This document shows, piece after piece, positions 43,514 through 52,646 of a DNA stretch of 64,000 nucleotides. Source of the DNA: Pseudomonas sp. 6D_7.1_Bac1 (GTDB taxonomy: Bacteria > Pseudomonadota > Gammaproteobacteria > Pseudomonadales > Pseudomonadaceae); contig NZ_JANLNW010000072.1 in assembly GCF_025465945.1 (NCBI RefSeq), positions 62,001-126,000 of the forward strand, written 5' to 3'. The notes beneath the pieces are model-generated. The model saw only the letters and a list, made by a program, of their open reading frames with translations, ran no database searches and was not told the origin of the DNA. How positions within the stretch are numbered: position 1 is the stretch's first letter; every line of letters begins with the position of its first letter. The position numbers and the translations under genes were made by a program.

Positions 43514-43735
43514 AGTGTGCCGAGCTTGAAATCCTCTCGTTTGATGTCGGTGCAGCTTCTACGGGTTGCGCGGGGTTATAGGGAGAGGGATTCAGCGGGT
43601 GTTTGCGTTAGTAGGCAGGGGCAGATTGACCCTTGATTCAGTTGTAGGGGCGGGTTGTCCGTTTTGTAACAGGACAGCCATCGGCTGGGCGGGTGGGCTG
43701 TGCCAGAATACGCCATCCATTTTTCAGGAACGCCC

Positions 43736-44380
43736 ATGGACGCTGCCAAACCCGCTCTGATTCGCGAAACCTTTCCCGTTGGGCCGTTGCAGTGCAACTG
43801 CACGATCATCGGTGATCCGATCACCAAGAAGGCTATCGTTGTCGATCCGGGTGGTAATCATGAGTTGATTCTGGCGCGGCTGGAGGCGTTGGGGTTGAAG
43901 GTGGTGAGCATCATTCATACCCACGCGCACCTGGATCACTTCCTGGCGTCTGGCCAGTTGAAGGAGAAAACCGGCGCGACGTTGCACCTGCATAAAGAGG
44001 ATCAGTTCCTTTGGGACAATCTGGAGATGCAGTGCCAGATGTTCGGGGTGCCGTACACGCCGGTGCCGTCGCCGGATCGTTGGTTGGCCGATGATGAGGA
44101 GCTGGCCTGCGGCTGTGGCGTGGCGTTGCACACGCCGGGGCATACGCCGGGTTCCATGAGCTTTTGGTTTGCTGAGGCTAAGCTGCTGATTGCCGGTGAC
44201 ACGCTGTTTCGTCGCGGGGTAGGGCGTACGGACTTGTGGGGCGGTGATCAGGCGACCATCGTGCGTTCGATCAAGCAGCGTCTGTACACCCTTGATGAAG
44301 AGGCGACGGTAATAACCGGACACGGTTCCGATACCTGTCTGGGCGATGAAATGCGTGAAAATCCTTTTGTTCGAGCCTGA
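43736..44380 (+). CDS. MBL-fold metallohydrolase (glyoxalase II-like, YcbL type)
   Basis: A 214-residue metallo-beta-lactamase-fold protein with the metal motif THAHLDH (His63, His65, Asp67, His68), a third ligand His in HTPGHTPGSMSF, Asp in IAGDTLF and a C-terminal GHGSDT. This pattern matches the small glyoxalase II-like YcbL group that hydrolyses S-D-lactoylglutathione-type thioesters. The ATG at 43736 is preceded by AGGAA; the longer frame upstream is not conserved. Confidence 0.9.
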   Translation: MDAAKPALIRETFPVGPLQCNCTIIGDPITKKAIVVDPGGNHELILARLEALGLKVVSIIHTHAHLDHFLASGQLKEKTGATLHLHKEDQFLWDNLEMQCQMFGVPYTPVPSPDRWLADDEELACGCGVALHTPGHTPGSMSFWFAEAKLLIAGDTLFRRGVGRTDLWGGDQATIVRSIKQRLYTLDEEATVITGHGSDTCLGDEMRENPFVRA

Positions 44381-44496
44381 TTTTCCGGGCGGTGATACGG
44401 CCTGATGGAATTTTTGCCATAGGTCGTGTTCCAACGCCCGCACGGGTTTATTGCCAACGTCCGTTGCACCACAGAATGTAAAAGTAGGAGCTCTCC

Positions 44497-45237
44497 ATGT
44501 TCACCTCGAGTCGTTTGATTATTGTCGCTACTGCCGTGGCCATGCTGGCTGGCTGTGCGAACCAGAACCCGTATGACAATCAGGGTCAGGCCGACAGCGG
44601 CTCCACGGGTATGAGCAAAACCGCCAAATACGGCGGCCTGGGTGCCTTGGCTGGTGCGGTGGCGGGTGCTGCCATCGACCATAACAACCGTGGCAAGGGC
44701 GCGCTGATTGGTGCTGCTATCGGTGGTGCTTCCGCTGCCGGTTACGGTTACTACGCCGACCAGCAGGAAAAGAAACTGCGCGCCAGCATGGCCAATACCG
44801 GGGTTGAAGTGCAGCGTCAGGGCGATCAGATCAAGCTGATCATGCCGGGCAACATCACGTTCGGCACCGATTCGGCGAATATCGCCCCAAGCTTCTACCA
44901 GCCGCTGAACAACCTGGCCGGTTCGTTTAAAGAGTTCAGCCAGAACCAGATTGAAATCGTCGGCTACACTGACAGCACCGGCAGCCGCCAGCACAACATG
45001 GACCTGTCCCAGCGTCGTGCTCAAAGCGTGGCAACCTACCTGACTTCGCAAGGCGTCAGCGGTACCAACCTGTCGGCACGTGGTGCTGGTCCGGATAACC
45101 CGATTGCCAGCAACGGTGATGTCAATGGTCGGGCGCAGAACCGTCGTGTAGAGGTCAACCTCAAGGCGATTCCAGGTCAGCAGTATGGCCAGCCTGCCCA
45201 GCAGCAAGGTCAGCAACAAGGTCAGCAGTACCAGTAA
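44497..45237 (+). CDS. OmpA-family lipoprotein with glycine-zipper domain
   Basis: A 246-residue lipoprotein (lipobox L-A-G-C, Cys20) with a glycine-zipper region (about 50-90, GGLGALAGAVAGAAIDHNNRGKGALIGAA) and a C-terminal OmpA peptidoglycan-binding domain (about 115-225, TFGTDSANIAP, GYTDSTGSRQHNMDLSQRRAQSV, NRRVEV). It resembles YiaD-type proteins that tie the outer membrane to peptidoglycan. The last ~20 residues are Gln-rich repeats. It is followed by a strong terminator. Confidence 0.92.
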   Translation: MFTSSRLIIVATAVAMLAGCANQNPYDNQGQADSGSTGMSKTAKYGGLGALAGAVAGAAIDHNNRGKGALIGAAIGGASAAGYGYYADQQEKKLRASMANTGVEVQRQGDQIKLIMPGNITFGTDSANIAPSFYQPLNNLAGSFKEFSQNQIEIVGYTDSTGSRQHNMDLSQRRAQSVATYLTSQGVSGTNLSARGAGPDNPIASNGDVNGRAQNRRVEVNLKAIPGQQYGQPAQQQGQQQGQQYQ

Positions 45238-45261
45238 AAAACCTGACTGAACCCCAGGTGT

Positions 45262-45306
45262 AAAAAGCCCGCCCGATTCTCAGCAGATCGGGTGGGCTTT
45301 TTTTTG
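45262..45306 (+). terminator. Intrinsic terminator after the OmpA-type lipoprotein gene
   Basis: AAAAAGCCCGCCCGAT pairs with ATCGGGTGGGCTTTTT around TCTCAGCAG, followed by a T run. Confidence 0.9.
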
Positions 45307-45308
45307 TT

Positions 45309-45431
45309 GCCTGTTAGGGCCTCATCGCGAGCAGGCTCGCTCTCACAGGGGATCTCCATTAGTCGCAGAAGGTGTGGCTACTGAAATTCAAATGTGGGAG
45401 CGAGCCTGCTCGCGATGAGGCCCTGACAGGC
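45309..45431. repeat. REPIN with unusually long 39-bp arms
   Basis: Arms at 45309-45347 and 45393-45431 are inverted copies that differ at only two positions and extend the standard ATCGCGAGCAGGCTCGCT core outward (GCCTGTTAGGGCCTC). The unit sits between two terminators of convergent genes. Confidence 0.9.
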
Positions 45432-45449
45432 GATCAAACCCTCAGATAC

Positions 45450-45488
45450 AAAAAAGCCCCCGGACATCACGTGTCCGAGGGCTTTTTA
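45450..45488 (-). terminator. Intrinsic terminator after yhcB
   Basis: AAAAAAGCCCCCGGACA and TGTCCGAGGGCTTTTT form a hairpin usable on the minus strand, where a T run follows the stem; it ends the yhcB transcript. Confidence 0.85.
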
Positions 45489-45505
45489 TGTCGAGTGAAA
45501 CCTGA

Positions 45506-45943
45506 TTACTTCTTCAAGCCGTAATGCTCGTCGAGCATGCCAGGGGCGTTTGGCATCTTCGGCGCGTAATCGCGTGGCGGCTCCTGATTGCGTGGCGGCG
45601 TCAGGCGTTCCCGTGGGGCTTGCACGGCGACATCAGCGTGCAGGGCGGCCAGCAGGCGTTGGCGAGTCTGCTCGTCCAGGGCCAGGCGGTTGGCACCCTC
45701 GGCGAGGTGGTCTTGCACTTCCTGGTAGCTCTGAGTGAGCTTCTTGACCAGCGTTGCGGTGCTGTTGAAGTGAGTAACCACTTCATTCTGATAGCTGTCA
45801 AAACGTTCCTGAATGTCATCCAGCTGACGTTGCGTGCTGCTAGGCGCGGCATTCGGCAGAAGGCGGGCAACCAGGAATCCAATCGCGACACCGGCAACCA
45901 GGGCAAGAGTCGGCAACAACCAAACTAAGAGCGAGTGTTCCAC
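45506..45943 (-). CDS. yhcB: YhcB/ZapG-family inner-membrane protein (DUF1043)
   Basis: A 145-residue protein with one N-terminal transmembrane helix (about 8-26) and a coiled-coil cytoplasmic part (QRQLDDIQERFDSYQNEVVTHFNSTATLVKKLTQSYQEVQDHL). YhcB links to cell division and envelope synthesis in E. coli. The C-terminal 35 residues are Pro-rich. It is divergent from the hydrolase gene upstream, and the zapE and trpS genes follow in the usual neighbourhood. Confidence 0.9.
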   Translation of the reverse strand: MEHSLLVWLLPTLALVAGVAIGFLVARLLPNAAPSSTQRQLDDIQERFDSYQNEVVTHFNSTATLVKKLTQSYQEVQDHLAEGANRLALDEQTRQRLLAALHADVAVQAPRERLTPPRNQEPPRDYAPKMPNAPGMLDEHYGLKK

Positions 45944-46089
45944 GAGTCCTTCCTCTATAAACGGCTTTGCTTTACGTTAACGGCTCGGACCTGCGCTGTA
46001 TACCGCGACGAGATCGCAATCATGCCAGGCACAGACTTTTAGCTAGACGAGTCGACCCTTCGAGAGGTCACGGAGTTCCTTCCTTGCTG

Positions 46090-46719
46090 ATGCGTGAAAC
46101 CCCTGTAGTGATTGATGGCCCGGTGGGCCAACTGGAAGCCTTGTACCTGGACTCCCCCGAGCCACGTGGCCTGGCGCTGATCTGCCACCCCAACCCGGTG
46201 CAAGGCGGCACCATGCTCAATAAAGTCGTTTCGACCTTGCAGCGCACCGCCCGCGACGCTGGGTTGATCACATTACGTTTTAATTACCGTGGCGTCGGCG
46301 CCAGCGCTGGCACTCACGACATGGGCACCGGCGAAGTCGACGACGCCCAAGCCGTGGCCGAATGGTTACGCGCCAGGCACCCCGAATTGCCCATGACCCT
46401 GTTCGGTTTCTCCTTCGGTGGTTTCGTCGCGGCCAGCCTCGGCGGACGCCTGGAAGCCAAGGGTGAACAGCTCAAGCACTTGTTCATGGTCGCGCCGGCG
46501 GTGATGCGTCTGGGCGATCAGGATCAGTTGCCGCAGCACGGCGAACTGACGCTGATTCAGCCAGAAACCGACGAAGTCATCGATCCGCAACTGGTTTACG
46601 ATTGGTCTGACGCCCTCGATCGCCCCCATGAGCTGCTGAAAGTGGCAGAATGCGGACACTTTTTTCACGGCAAGCTGACCGATCTCAAGGATCTGATCCT
46701 GCCGCGCCTTTCGAATTGA
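46090..46719 (+). CDS. Alpha/beta hydrolase (YtxM/UPF0227-like small hydrolase)
   Basis: A 209-residue alpha/beta hydrolase. The oxyanion loop is CHPNPVQGGTM, the nucleophile Ser108 is in GFSFGG, and a late His is in CGHFFHGK. This small cytosolic hydrolase family is widespread in proteobacteria upstream of trpS; the substrate is unknown. The start is my choice of the ATG at 46090, which lacks a strong ribosome site, so an alternative start is possible. Confidence 0.85.
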   Translation: MRETPVVIDGPVGQLEALYLDSPEPRGLALICHPNPVQGGTMLNKVVSTLQRTARDAGLITLRFNYRGVGASAGTHDMGTGEVDDAQAVAEWLRARHPELPMTLFGFSFGGFVAASLGGRLEAKGEQLKHLFMVAPAVMRLGDQDQLPQHGELTLIQPETDEVIDPQLVYDWSDALDRPHELLKVAECGHFFHGKLTDLKDLILPRLSN

Positions 46720-46743
46720 TTGCAGTCTGATAAGCGATTACCC

Positions 46744-48099
46744 ATGACTACTCGTACGCGCATCCTCACCGGCATCACCACCACCGGCACCCCGCACCTG
46801 GGCAACTACGCCGGCGCGATCCGTCCGGCGATCCTCGCCAGCCGCGACAGCAATGCCGATTCGTTCTACTTCCTGGCCGACTACCACGCCTTGATCAAGT
46901 GCGATGACCCGCTGCGCATCCAGCGCTCGCGTCTGGAAATCGCCGCGACCTGGCTGGCCGGTGGTCTGGATGTGGATCGGGTAACGTTTTATCGCCAATC
47001 CGACATCCCGGAAATCCCTGAGCTGACCTGGCTGCTGACCTGCGTCGCCGCCAAGGGCCTGTTGAACCGTGCGCACGCCTACAAGGCGTCGGTGGACAAG
47101 AATGTTGAAACCGGTGAAGACCCGGACGCCGGCATCACCATGGGCTTGTACAGCTACCCGGTGCTGATGGCGGCGGACATTCTGATGTTCAATGCGCACA
47201 AGGTTCCGGTCGGTCGCGATCAGATCCAGCATGTGGAAATGGCCCGCGACATCGGTCAGCGTTTCAACCACCTGTTTGGCCAGGGCAAAGAATTCTTCAC
47301 CATGCCGGAGGCGCTGATCGAAGAAAGCGTCGCCACGCTGCCGGGCCTCGATGGCCGGAAGATGTCGAAAAGCTACGACAACACCATTCCGTTGTTCTCC
47401 AGCGCCAAGGAAATGAAGGACGCGATTTCGCGGATCGTCACCGACTCCCGTGCGCCGGGCGAAGCCAAGGATCCGGACAACTCGCACCTGTTCACGCTGT
47501 TCCAGGCTTTCGCCACCCCGGCGCAGTCCGATGAGTTCCGCAGCGAACTGTTGCAGGGCCTGGGTTGGGGCGAGGCGAAGAATCGTCTGTTCCAACTGCT
47601 CGACAGTGAGTTGGGCGAGTCCCGCGAGCGTTACTACCAACTGATCGAGCGCCCGGCAGACCTCGAAGACATGCTGCAGCACGGTGCCAAGAAGGCCCGC
47701 GCCGTGGCCACGCCGTTCCTCAACGAGCTGCGTGAGGCGGTCGGCCTGCGCTCGTTCGTCAATCAGACGCAAGTGGCTGCGACCACCAAGAAGAAGGCTG
47801 CGAAAGCCGCGCGTTTCGTCAGTTTCCGTGAAGACGACGGCAGCTTCCGCTTCCGTCTGCTGGCGGCCGATGGCGAGCAACTGCTGCTGTCGCGCAACTT
47901 TGCTGACGGCAAAACCGCCGGCCAGGTGACCAAGCAACTGCAATCCGGCCAGGCGCTGGACGTTCGCAGTGAGGACCTGAGCTTCAGCGTGTGGCTCGAA
48001 GGCGAATGCGTCGGCGACAGCCCGGCCTTCGCTGACAGCGCGGCGCGGGATGTTGCCATAGACGCCCTGCGGGTTGCGCTGACGCCTGTTCAGGAATAA
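46744..48099 (+). CDS. trpS: Tryptophanyl-tRNA synthetase TrpS
   Basis: A 451-residue class Ic synthetase charging tRNA-Trp. The HIGH-like segment TPHLGN is at 16-21 and the KMSKS loop at 206-210 (GLDGRKMSKSYDN). Residues beyond ~345 form a basic linker (TTKKKAAKAARFV) and an extra C-terminal domain not found in the short E. coli enzyme but normal for the long TrpS form of pseudomonads. It starts 24 bases after the hydrolase stop. Confidence 0.95.
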   Translation: MTTRTRILTGITTTGTPHLGNYAGAIRPAILASRDSNADSFYFLADYHALIKCDDPLRIQRSRLEIAATWLAGGLDVDRVTFYRQSDIPEIPELTWLLTCVAAKGLLNRAHAYKASVDKNVETGEDPDAGITMGLYSYPVLMAADILMFNAHKVPVGRDQIQHVEMARDIGQRFNHLFGQGKEFFTMPEALIEESVATLPGLDGRKMSKSYDNTIPLFSSAKEMKDAISRIVTDSRAPGEAKDPDNSHLFTLFQAFATPAQSDEFRSELLQGLGWGEAKNRLFQLLDSELGESRERYYQLIERPADLEDMLQHGAKKARAVATPFLNELREAVGLRSFVNQTQVAATTKKKAAKAARFVSFREDDGSFRFRLLAADGEQLLLSRNFADGKTAGQVTKQLQSGQALDVRSEDLSFSVWLEGECVGDSPAFADSAARDVAIDALRVALTPVQE

Positions 48100-48189
48100 T
48101 CCACGGCTCGGCCCGACCAAGGGCTGATTGCCATTCTCAAGGGCCGTCGCTACAGTGTCGGCCCGTTTTTGTTGCCTTGCTAACGAATT

Positions 48190-49284
48190 ATGACGCCCCT
48201 AGAACGATACCAAGCTGATCTCAAACGCCCGGAGTTCTTCCATGACGCCGCGCAGGAAACCGCCGTGCGTCATTTGCAGCGCCTGTACGACGATCTGGTC
48301 GCGGCCTCGCAAAATAAACCGGGCCTGCTCGGCAAGCTGTTTGGCAAGAAAGACCAGGCGCCGGTCAAGGGCCTGTACTTCTGGGGCGGCGTAGGTCGCG
48401 GCAAGACTTACCTGGTCGACACCTTCTTTGAAGCGCTGCCGTTCAAGGAAAAGGTCCGCACTCACTTCCACCGCTTCATGAAGCGTGTGCACGAAGAGAT
48501 GAAGACCCTCGGCGGCGAGAAAAACCCGCTGACCATCATCGCCAGGCGTTTTTCCGACGAAGCGCGGGTGATCTGTTTCGATGAGTTCTTCGTGTCCGAC
48601 ATCACTGACGCGATGATCCTCGGCACCTTGATGGAAGAGCTGTTCAAGAACGGCGTGACCCTGGTCGCGACCTCGAACATCGTGCCGGACGGTCTGTACA
48701 AGGACGGTCTGCAACGTGCGCGGTTCCTGCCAGCCATCGCGCTGATCAAGCAGAACACCGACATCGTCAACGTCGACAGCGGCGTCGATTACCGTCTGCG
48801 TCACCTTGAGCAAGCGGAGCTGTTCCACTTCCCGCTCGACGAAGCGTCCCACGAGAGCCTGCGCAAAAGCTTCCGCGCACTCACGCCGGAATGCACGCAA
48901 GCGCTGGAAAACGATGTGCTGATCATCGAGAACCGTGAGATCCGTGCCGTGCGTACGTGCGACGACGTGGCTTGGTTCGACTTCCGCGAACTGTGCGACG
49001 GCCCGCGTAGCCAGAACGACTACATCGAACTCGGCAAGATCTTCCACGCTGTGTTGCTCAGCGGTGTGGAGCAGATGAGCGTCACCACCGACGACATTGC
49101 CCGACGGTTTATCAACATGGTCGACGAGTTCTACGACCGTAACGTCAAGCTGATCATTTCCGCCGAAGTCGAGTTGAAAGACCTCTACACCGGTGGTCGC
49201 CTGAACTTCGAGTTCCAGCGCACCCTCAGCCGTCTGCTGGAAATGCAGTCCCACGAGTTCCTGTCGCGGGCGCACAAGCCTTAA
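48190..49284 (+). CDS. zapE: Cell division ATPase ZapE (AFG1-like)
   Basis: A 364-residue AAA-type ATPase of the AFG1/ZapE family that binds FtsZ and affects constriction under stress. Walker A GGVGRGKT is at 66-73 and the Walker B VICFDEFFVSDITDAM follows, with the sensor TSNIVPDGLY. In pseudomonads and enterobacteria it lies near rplM-rpsI, as here (6 kb away). Confidence 0.94.
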   Translation: MTPLERYQADLKRPEFFHDAAQETAVRHLQRLYDDLVAASQNKPGLLGKLFGKKDQAPVKGLYFWGGVGRGKTYLVDTFFEALPFKEKVRTHFHRFMKRVHEEMKTLGGEKNPLTIIARRFSDEARVICFDEFFVSDITDAMILGTLMEELFKNGVTLVATSNIVPDGLYKDGLQRARFLPAIALIKQNTDIVNVDSGVDYRLRHLEQAELFHFPLDEASHESLRKSFRALTPECTQALENDVLIIENREIRAVRTCDDVAWFDFRELCDGPRSQNDYIELGKIFHAVLLSGVEQMSVTTDDIARRFINMVDEFYDRNVKLIISAEVELKDLYTGGRLNFEFQRTLSRLLEMQSHEFLSRAHKP

Positions 49285-49310
49285 CGAGCTACATGAGGTG
49301 ATCTGCCCCT

Positions 49311-49449
49311 GCAGCTGCCGAGCCTGCGAGACTGCGTTCGGCCGCGTAGCGGTCGTTGAATCAGGCAGCGCGTTCTTCCAGGCAAATCGCGTACACAGGA
49401 TTTGCGAGGACTTCGTCCTCGAACGCAGCCTCGCAGGCTCGGCAGCTGC
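49311..49449. repeat. GTAGCAGCTG palindrome family, long copy
   Basis: Arms at 49311-49340 and 49420-49449 (GCAGCTGCCGAGCCTGCGAG and complement) enclose about 80 bases with a GCAAATC...GATTTGC inner pair. It fills the 211-base gap between zapE and the convergent MBL gene. Confidence 0.75.
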
Positions 49450-49495
49450 TACGGAAGCAGTCCTGCATTTTGCTGTCCATGGGGCAGCCGCGGTC

Positions 49496-50287
49496 TCATT
49501 GAATATCCGGGATCTGGAATTCCAGCAGGTCTCCGTCGTTCGGTATCTGCAGGCGCGACTCGACGCCTGCCTGTCGGGCGGCACTGGCCAGTGACTGGCG
49601 TGTCACCGGGCAATGGCTGAGCGCTTCAAGGTGATTGGCGACCACCGTGCCGGATGACTGCCGAGTGAATGCAAGCACCTCATCAATCCCCATGATGATG
49701 TCCCCACCCAAATCGAAGCGTGCGCCACCCGCCGGCACGACCGAAACGTCAGGGCGGTGCAGGGCAACGAACGCCTGCACGGCCGGTGTGAGTATCGTAT
49801 CGCCACTCAGGTAGAGGCTGGGTTCACCGGGCATTTCAATCAAATAGCCCACACCATGTTCCATCATCTTGCCTACCAGACCCCGACCATGGGTGCAGCG
49901 AGTCGTGCGGATCTGACCGCCGAGGAAGGCGCTCGGTTGCTCGTGATCGGCCGGTAAAGGCTGAACGTTCAAGTCATGCTCGGCCAAGTGAGCGGCGTCG
50001 TGTGGTGTGCAGATGACGGGAATCCGCGTGTCGCGCAGCCACTTCTTTGCTGCACGATCCAGGTGGTCGAAGTGTCCTTTCTGGCAATGGGTGATCAGGC
50101 AATGGGTCACGGAATCCAGTGCGGTCGCTGCCGAGTCGGGTAACTCGACCAGAGGGTTGCGGTCTCGTGCGCTGAATATCCGCAAGGGTGGAAGTGCGTG
50201 TTTTCGCGCCAGCATCGGGTCGATCAAAATTCGATGGGGGCCGAGTTCCACAATAATCGTCGCGTTACGGAGCTGATGGATCTTCAT
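49496..50287 (-). CDS. MBL-fold metallohydrolase (UlaG/YtnP-like)
   Basis: A 263-residue metallo-beta-lactamase-fold protein with the metal motif THCQKGHFDH (His67, His72, Asp74, His75) preceded by the RILIDPML strand typical of the UlaG-like group, and a second SGDTILTP segment. The ATG at 50287 has an AGAGG site. It diverges from an AraC-type regulator gene across 89 bases, so it is the likely target. The substrate is unknown. Confidence 0.85.
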   Translation of the reverse strand: MKIHQLRNATIIVELGPHRILIDPMLARKHALPPLRIFSARDRNPLVELPDSAATALDSVTHCLITHCQKGHFDHLDRAAKKWLRDTRIPVICTPHDAAHLAEHDLNVQPLPADHEQPSAFLGGQIRTTRCTHGRGLVGKMMEHGVGYLIEMPGEPSLYLSGDTILTPAVQAFVALHRPDVSVVPAGGARFDLGGDIIMGIDEVLAFTRQSSGTVVANHLEALSHCPVTRQSLASAARQAGVESRLQIPNDGDLLEFQIPDIQ

Positions 50288-50376
50288 GGCGATACCTCTG
50301 GGAAGAGGCGCCATTGTCTCCAGCCGGGTTACGCCACAGAATGGCAGGCTCAGACATAATTAATTCGATTTCAGCC

Positions 50377-51342
50377 ATGCCCCCACGCCTTCGAATCGGT
50401 TTACTTCTTTTCCCTCGCTGCATGCCGGCGGGGTTGTTCGCTTTTGCCGATTTGTTGCACGCGGCCAATCGTCGAGCCTCGAGTACGCTCTTTGAAACGC
50501 GCTTCGTTGCAGTGCAGGCCGGTACGGTTGAATGTGCTCGAGGCTTGTCGTTACAGGTGGACAGCACACTGGCGGAGGCTGATTTTGACGCGCTGTTGAT
50601 TCCCGGTTTCTGGGCCGAGTCAGCCCGGCAGGTCGAGGATACGCTGGCCGCCAATGCCTCCTTGGTAGCGGCTTTGTCGGCGCGTTCGAAAAAACAGCAG
50701 ATGTGGAGTTATTGCAGTGGGGTTTGTCTGTTGGCCGCGAGCGGGAAGCTGGATGGCCAGCCGGCGACGGTGACATGGTGGTTGGCAGAGGTAATGGCGC
50801 AGCGCCATAAGGCCGTGAAGTGGCAAAGCGAGCGTCACTGCATCATTAACCCGCTGACGGCGACCGCGTCCGGCGTAAACGGTTACTTGCCCATCGCGCA
50901 GGCCTTGATTGAGCGGTATGTCAGTCCGGAGGTGTTTCGCGACCTTACCCGGTTGATGGTGCTTGCGCGTCCGGCCCAGGCGCATAGCGCTTTTCAGGCC
51001 ATGAGTCTGATCGAGCAGTCCAGCACGCTGCTGCGCCAGTTGCATGCGCTGGTTGAGCAATTGCCCGCTGAGCAGCTAACCGTGCAGCGACTGGCCGAGC
51101 AGCTCGGCATGTCCGAGCGCACCCTGTCGCGCAAAGTGAGCAGTGAAACCGGTATTGCCGTTGCAACCTATGCGCGCTGTATCAAATTGAATCAGGTCAG
51201 CGAGCGCCTGATCCTCACGTCCACAGCGGTCAATGCGATCAGCGCTGAGCTGGGCTTCAGCAGCGACTCTAACCTGCGTCGCATGTTCAAGGAGCTGACA
51301 GCGTTGACGCCGTTGGAGTACAGGCAGCAATTTGGGCGGTAA
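50377..51342 (+). CDS. GlxA-type AraC-family regulator (DJ-1/PfpI + HTH)
   Basis: A 321-residue regulator with an N-terminal DJ-1/PfpI-like domain (RLRIGLLLFPRCMPAGLFAFADLL; YCSGVCLLAASGKLDG around the nucleophile-elbow Cys) and a C-terminal AraC double HTH (about 225-315, LTVQRLAEQLGMSERTLSRKVSSETG). It is divergent from the MBL gene and probably its regulator. The ATG at 50377 is used; a longer in-frame form would overlap the promoter. Confidence 0.88.
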   Translation: MPPRLRIGLLLFPRCMPAGLFAFADLLHAANRRASSTLFETRFVAVQAGTVECARGLSLQVDSTLAEADFDALLIPGFWAESARQVEDTLAANASLVAALSARSKKQQMWSYCSGVCLLAASGKLDGQPATVTWWLAEVMAQRHKAVKWQSERHCIINPLTATASGVNGYLPIAQALIERYVSPEVFRDLTRLMVLARPAQAHSAFQAMSLIEQSSTLLRQLHALVEQLPAEQLTVQRLAEQLGMSERTLSRKVSSETGIAVATYARCIKLNQVSERLILTSTAVNAISAELGFSSDSNLRRMFKELTALTPLEYRQQFGR

Positions 51343-51392
51343 TGAGGAATAGGGCCTGCATGCAGACCCTATTCTGTGCGCCGAAGAACCAA

Positions 51393-51482
51393 TGTGGGAG
51401 CGAGCCTGCTCGCGATAGCGGTCTGTCAGTCAACGGCAATGTTGAATGTCAGGTCGCCATCGCGAGCAGGCTCGCTCCCACA
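51393..51482. repeat. REPIN (GTGGGAGCGAGCC family)
   Basis: TGTGGGAGCGAGCCTGCTCG at 51393 and its complement ending at 51482 enclose a GTCAGTCAACGGCAATGTTG stretch also seen in the copy at 17935. It lies between two convergent regulator genes. Confidence 0.9.
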
Positions 51483-51506
51483 GTTGATTTGTGTTTAATC
51501 GTCAGA

Positions 51507-52502
51507 TTAAGCGGCTTGCTGAAACTGCTGCCGATACTGGTTCGGTGACAATTCCGTGTGCTGGCGGAACAGCCGGGCGAAGAAGCTCGCGTCGTCGTAG
51601 CCGACTTCGTAGCTGATAGTCTTGATGCTTTTGCGGCTGCCGGACAGCAGGCCCTTGGCGGTTTCGATACGCAGGCGTTGCAGGTAGTGCAGCGGCTTGT
51701 CGCCGGTAGCGGTCTGGAAGCGGCGCATGAAGTTGCGAATGCTCATGCCGTGCTCGCGGGCGACGTCTTCGAAGCGGAACTTGTCGGCAAAGTGTTCTTC
51801 GAGCCAATGCTGGATCTGCAGGATGATTACGTCCTGGTGCAGCTTCTGCCCGCCGAAACCAATGCGGCCGGGCGAATAGCTGCGCTGCACTTCATACAGA
51901 ATGTCGCGGGCCACGGCCTGAGACACGTTGGCCCCGCAGAAGCGTTCGATCAAATAGATGTAGAGGTCGCAGGCCGATGTAGTGCCGCCGGCGCAGTACA
52001 GGTTGTCGGCGTCGGTCAGGTGCTTGTCCTGATTGAGCTGGACGTTGGGGTAGCGTTCTTCGAAAGCGTTGAAGAAGCGCCAGTAGGTGGTCGCTTCCTT
52101 GCCATCGAGCAGCCCGGCTTCAGCGAGCCAGAACACCCCGGTGGCTTCGCCACAGAGCACCGCGCCGCGCGCGTGTTGCTCGCGCAGCCACGGCAACACC
52201 TGTGGATAACGTTTGCAGAGGGTGTCGAAATCGTCCCAGAACGCCGGAAGGATGATGATGTCGGCGTTTTCCAGGCCGCCGTCCACCGGCATGAGCACGT
52301 TACTGAAGCTGTTGACCGGTTTGCCGTCGGGGCTGACCAGGCGGGTTTCGAATGCCGGGGTCAGGCCATGGCCCAGTTGTTTGCCGTAACGCAGACTGGC
52401 CAGATGGAAGAAATCCTTGGCTTGCATGAGGGTGGAAGCAAAAACCTGGTCGATCGCCAGGATGCTGACGCGCCGCAAGGGCGTGGAGAGTTGGATAGAC
52501 AT
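51507..52502 (-). CDS. GlxA-family AraC-type transcriptional regulator
   Basis: A 331-residue regulator with a DJ-1/PfpI-like N-terminal domain (RRVSILAIDQVFASTLMQAKDF; AVLCGEATGVFWLAEAGLLDGK) and a C-terminal AraC HTH pair (about 235-325; FRFEDVAREHGMSIRNFMRRFQTATGDKPL). The ATG at 52502 is preferred. It diverges from the acyl-CoA dehydrogenase gene across 144 bases, which suggests that it controls that gene. The ligand is unknown. Confidence 0.88.
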   Translation of the reverse strand: MSIQLSTPLRRVSILAIDQVFASTLMQAKDFFHLASLRYGKQLGHGLTPAFETRLVSPDGKPVNSFSNVLMPVDGGLENADIIILPAFWDDFDTLCKRYPQVLPWLREQHARGAVLCGEATGVFWLAEAGLLDGKEATTYWRFFNAFEERYPNVQLNQDKHLTDADNLYCAGGTTSACDLYIYLIERFCGANVSQAVARDILYEVQRSYSPGRIGFGGQKLHQDVIILQIQHWLEEHFADKFRFEDVAREHGMSIRNFMRRFQTATGDKPLHYLQRLRIETAKGLLSGSRKSIKTISYEVGYDDASFFARLFRQHTELSPNQYRQQFQQAA

Positions 52503-52646
52503 ATTCAATTTATTCTTATAGGGGAAAGTGGTCACCAAGCGGCTGGATCGTCTTATTTTTTGGCGGATGTGTCCAGTGTCCTGTATCGGAGCGGGGGCTT
52601 AGGCTCTGGGATTCATTTTCGGTCAACAATAACCACAGGTGTCCCG

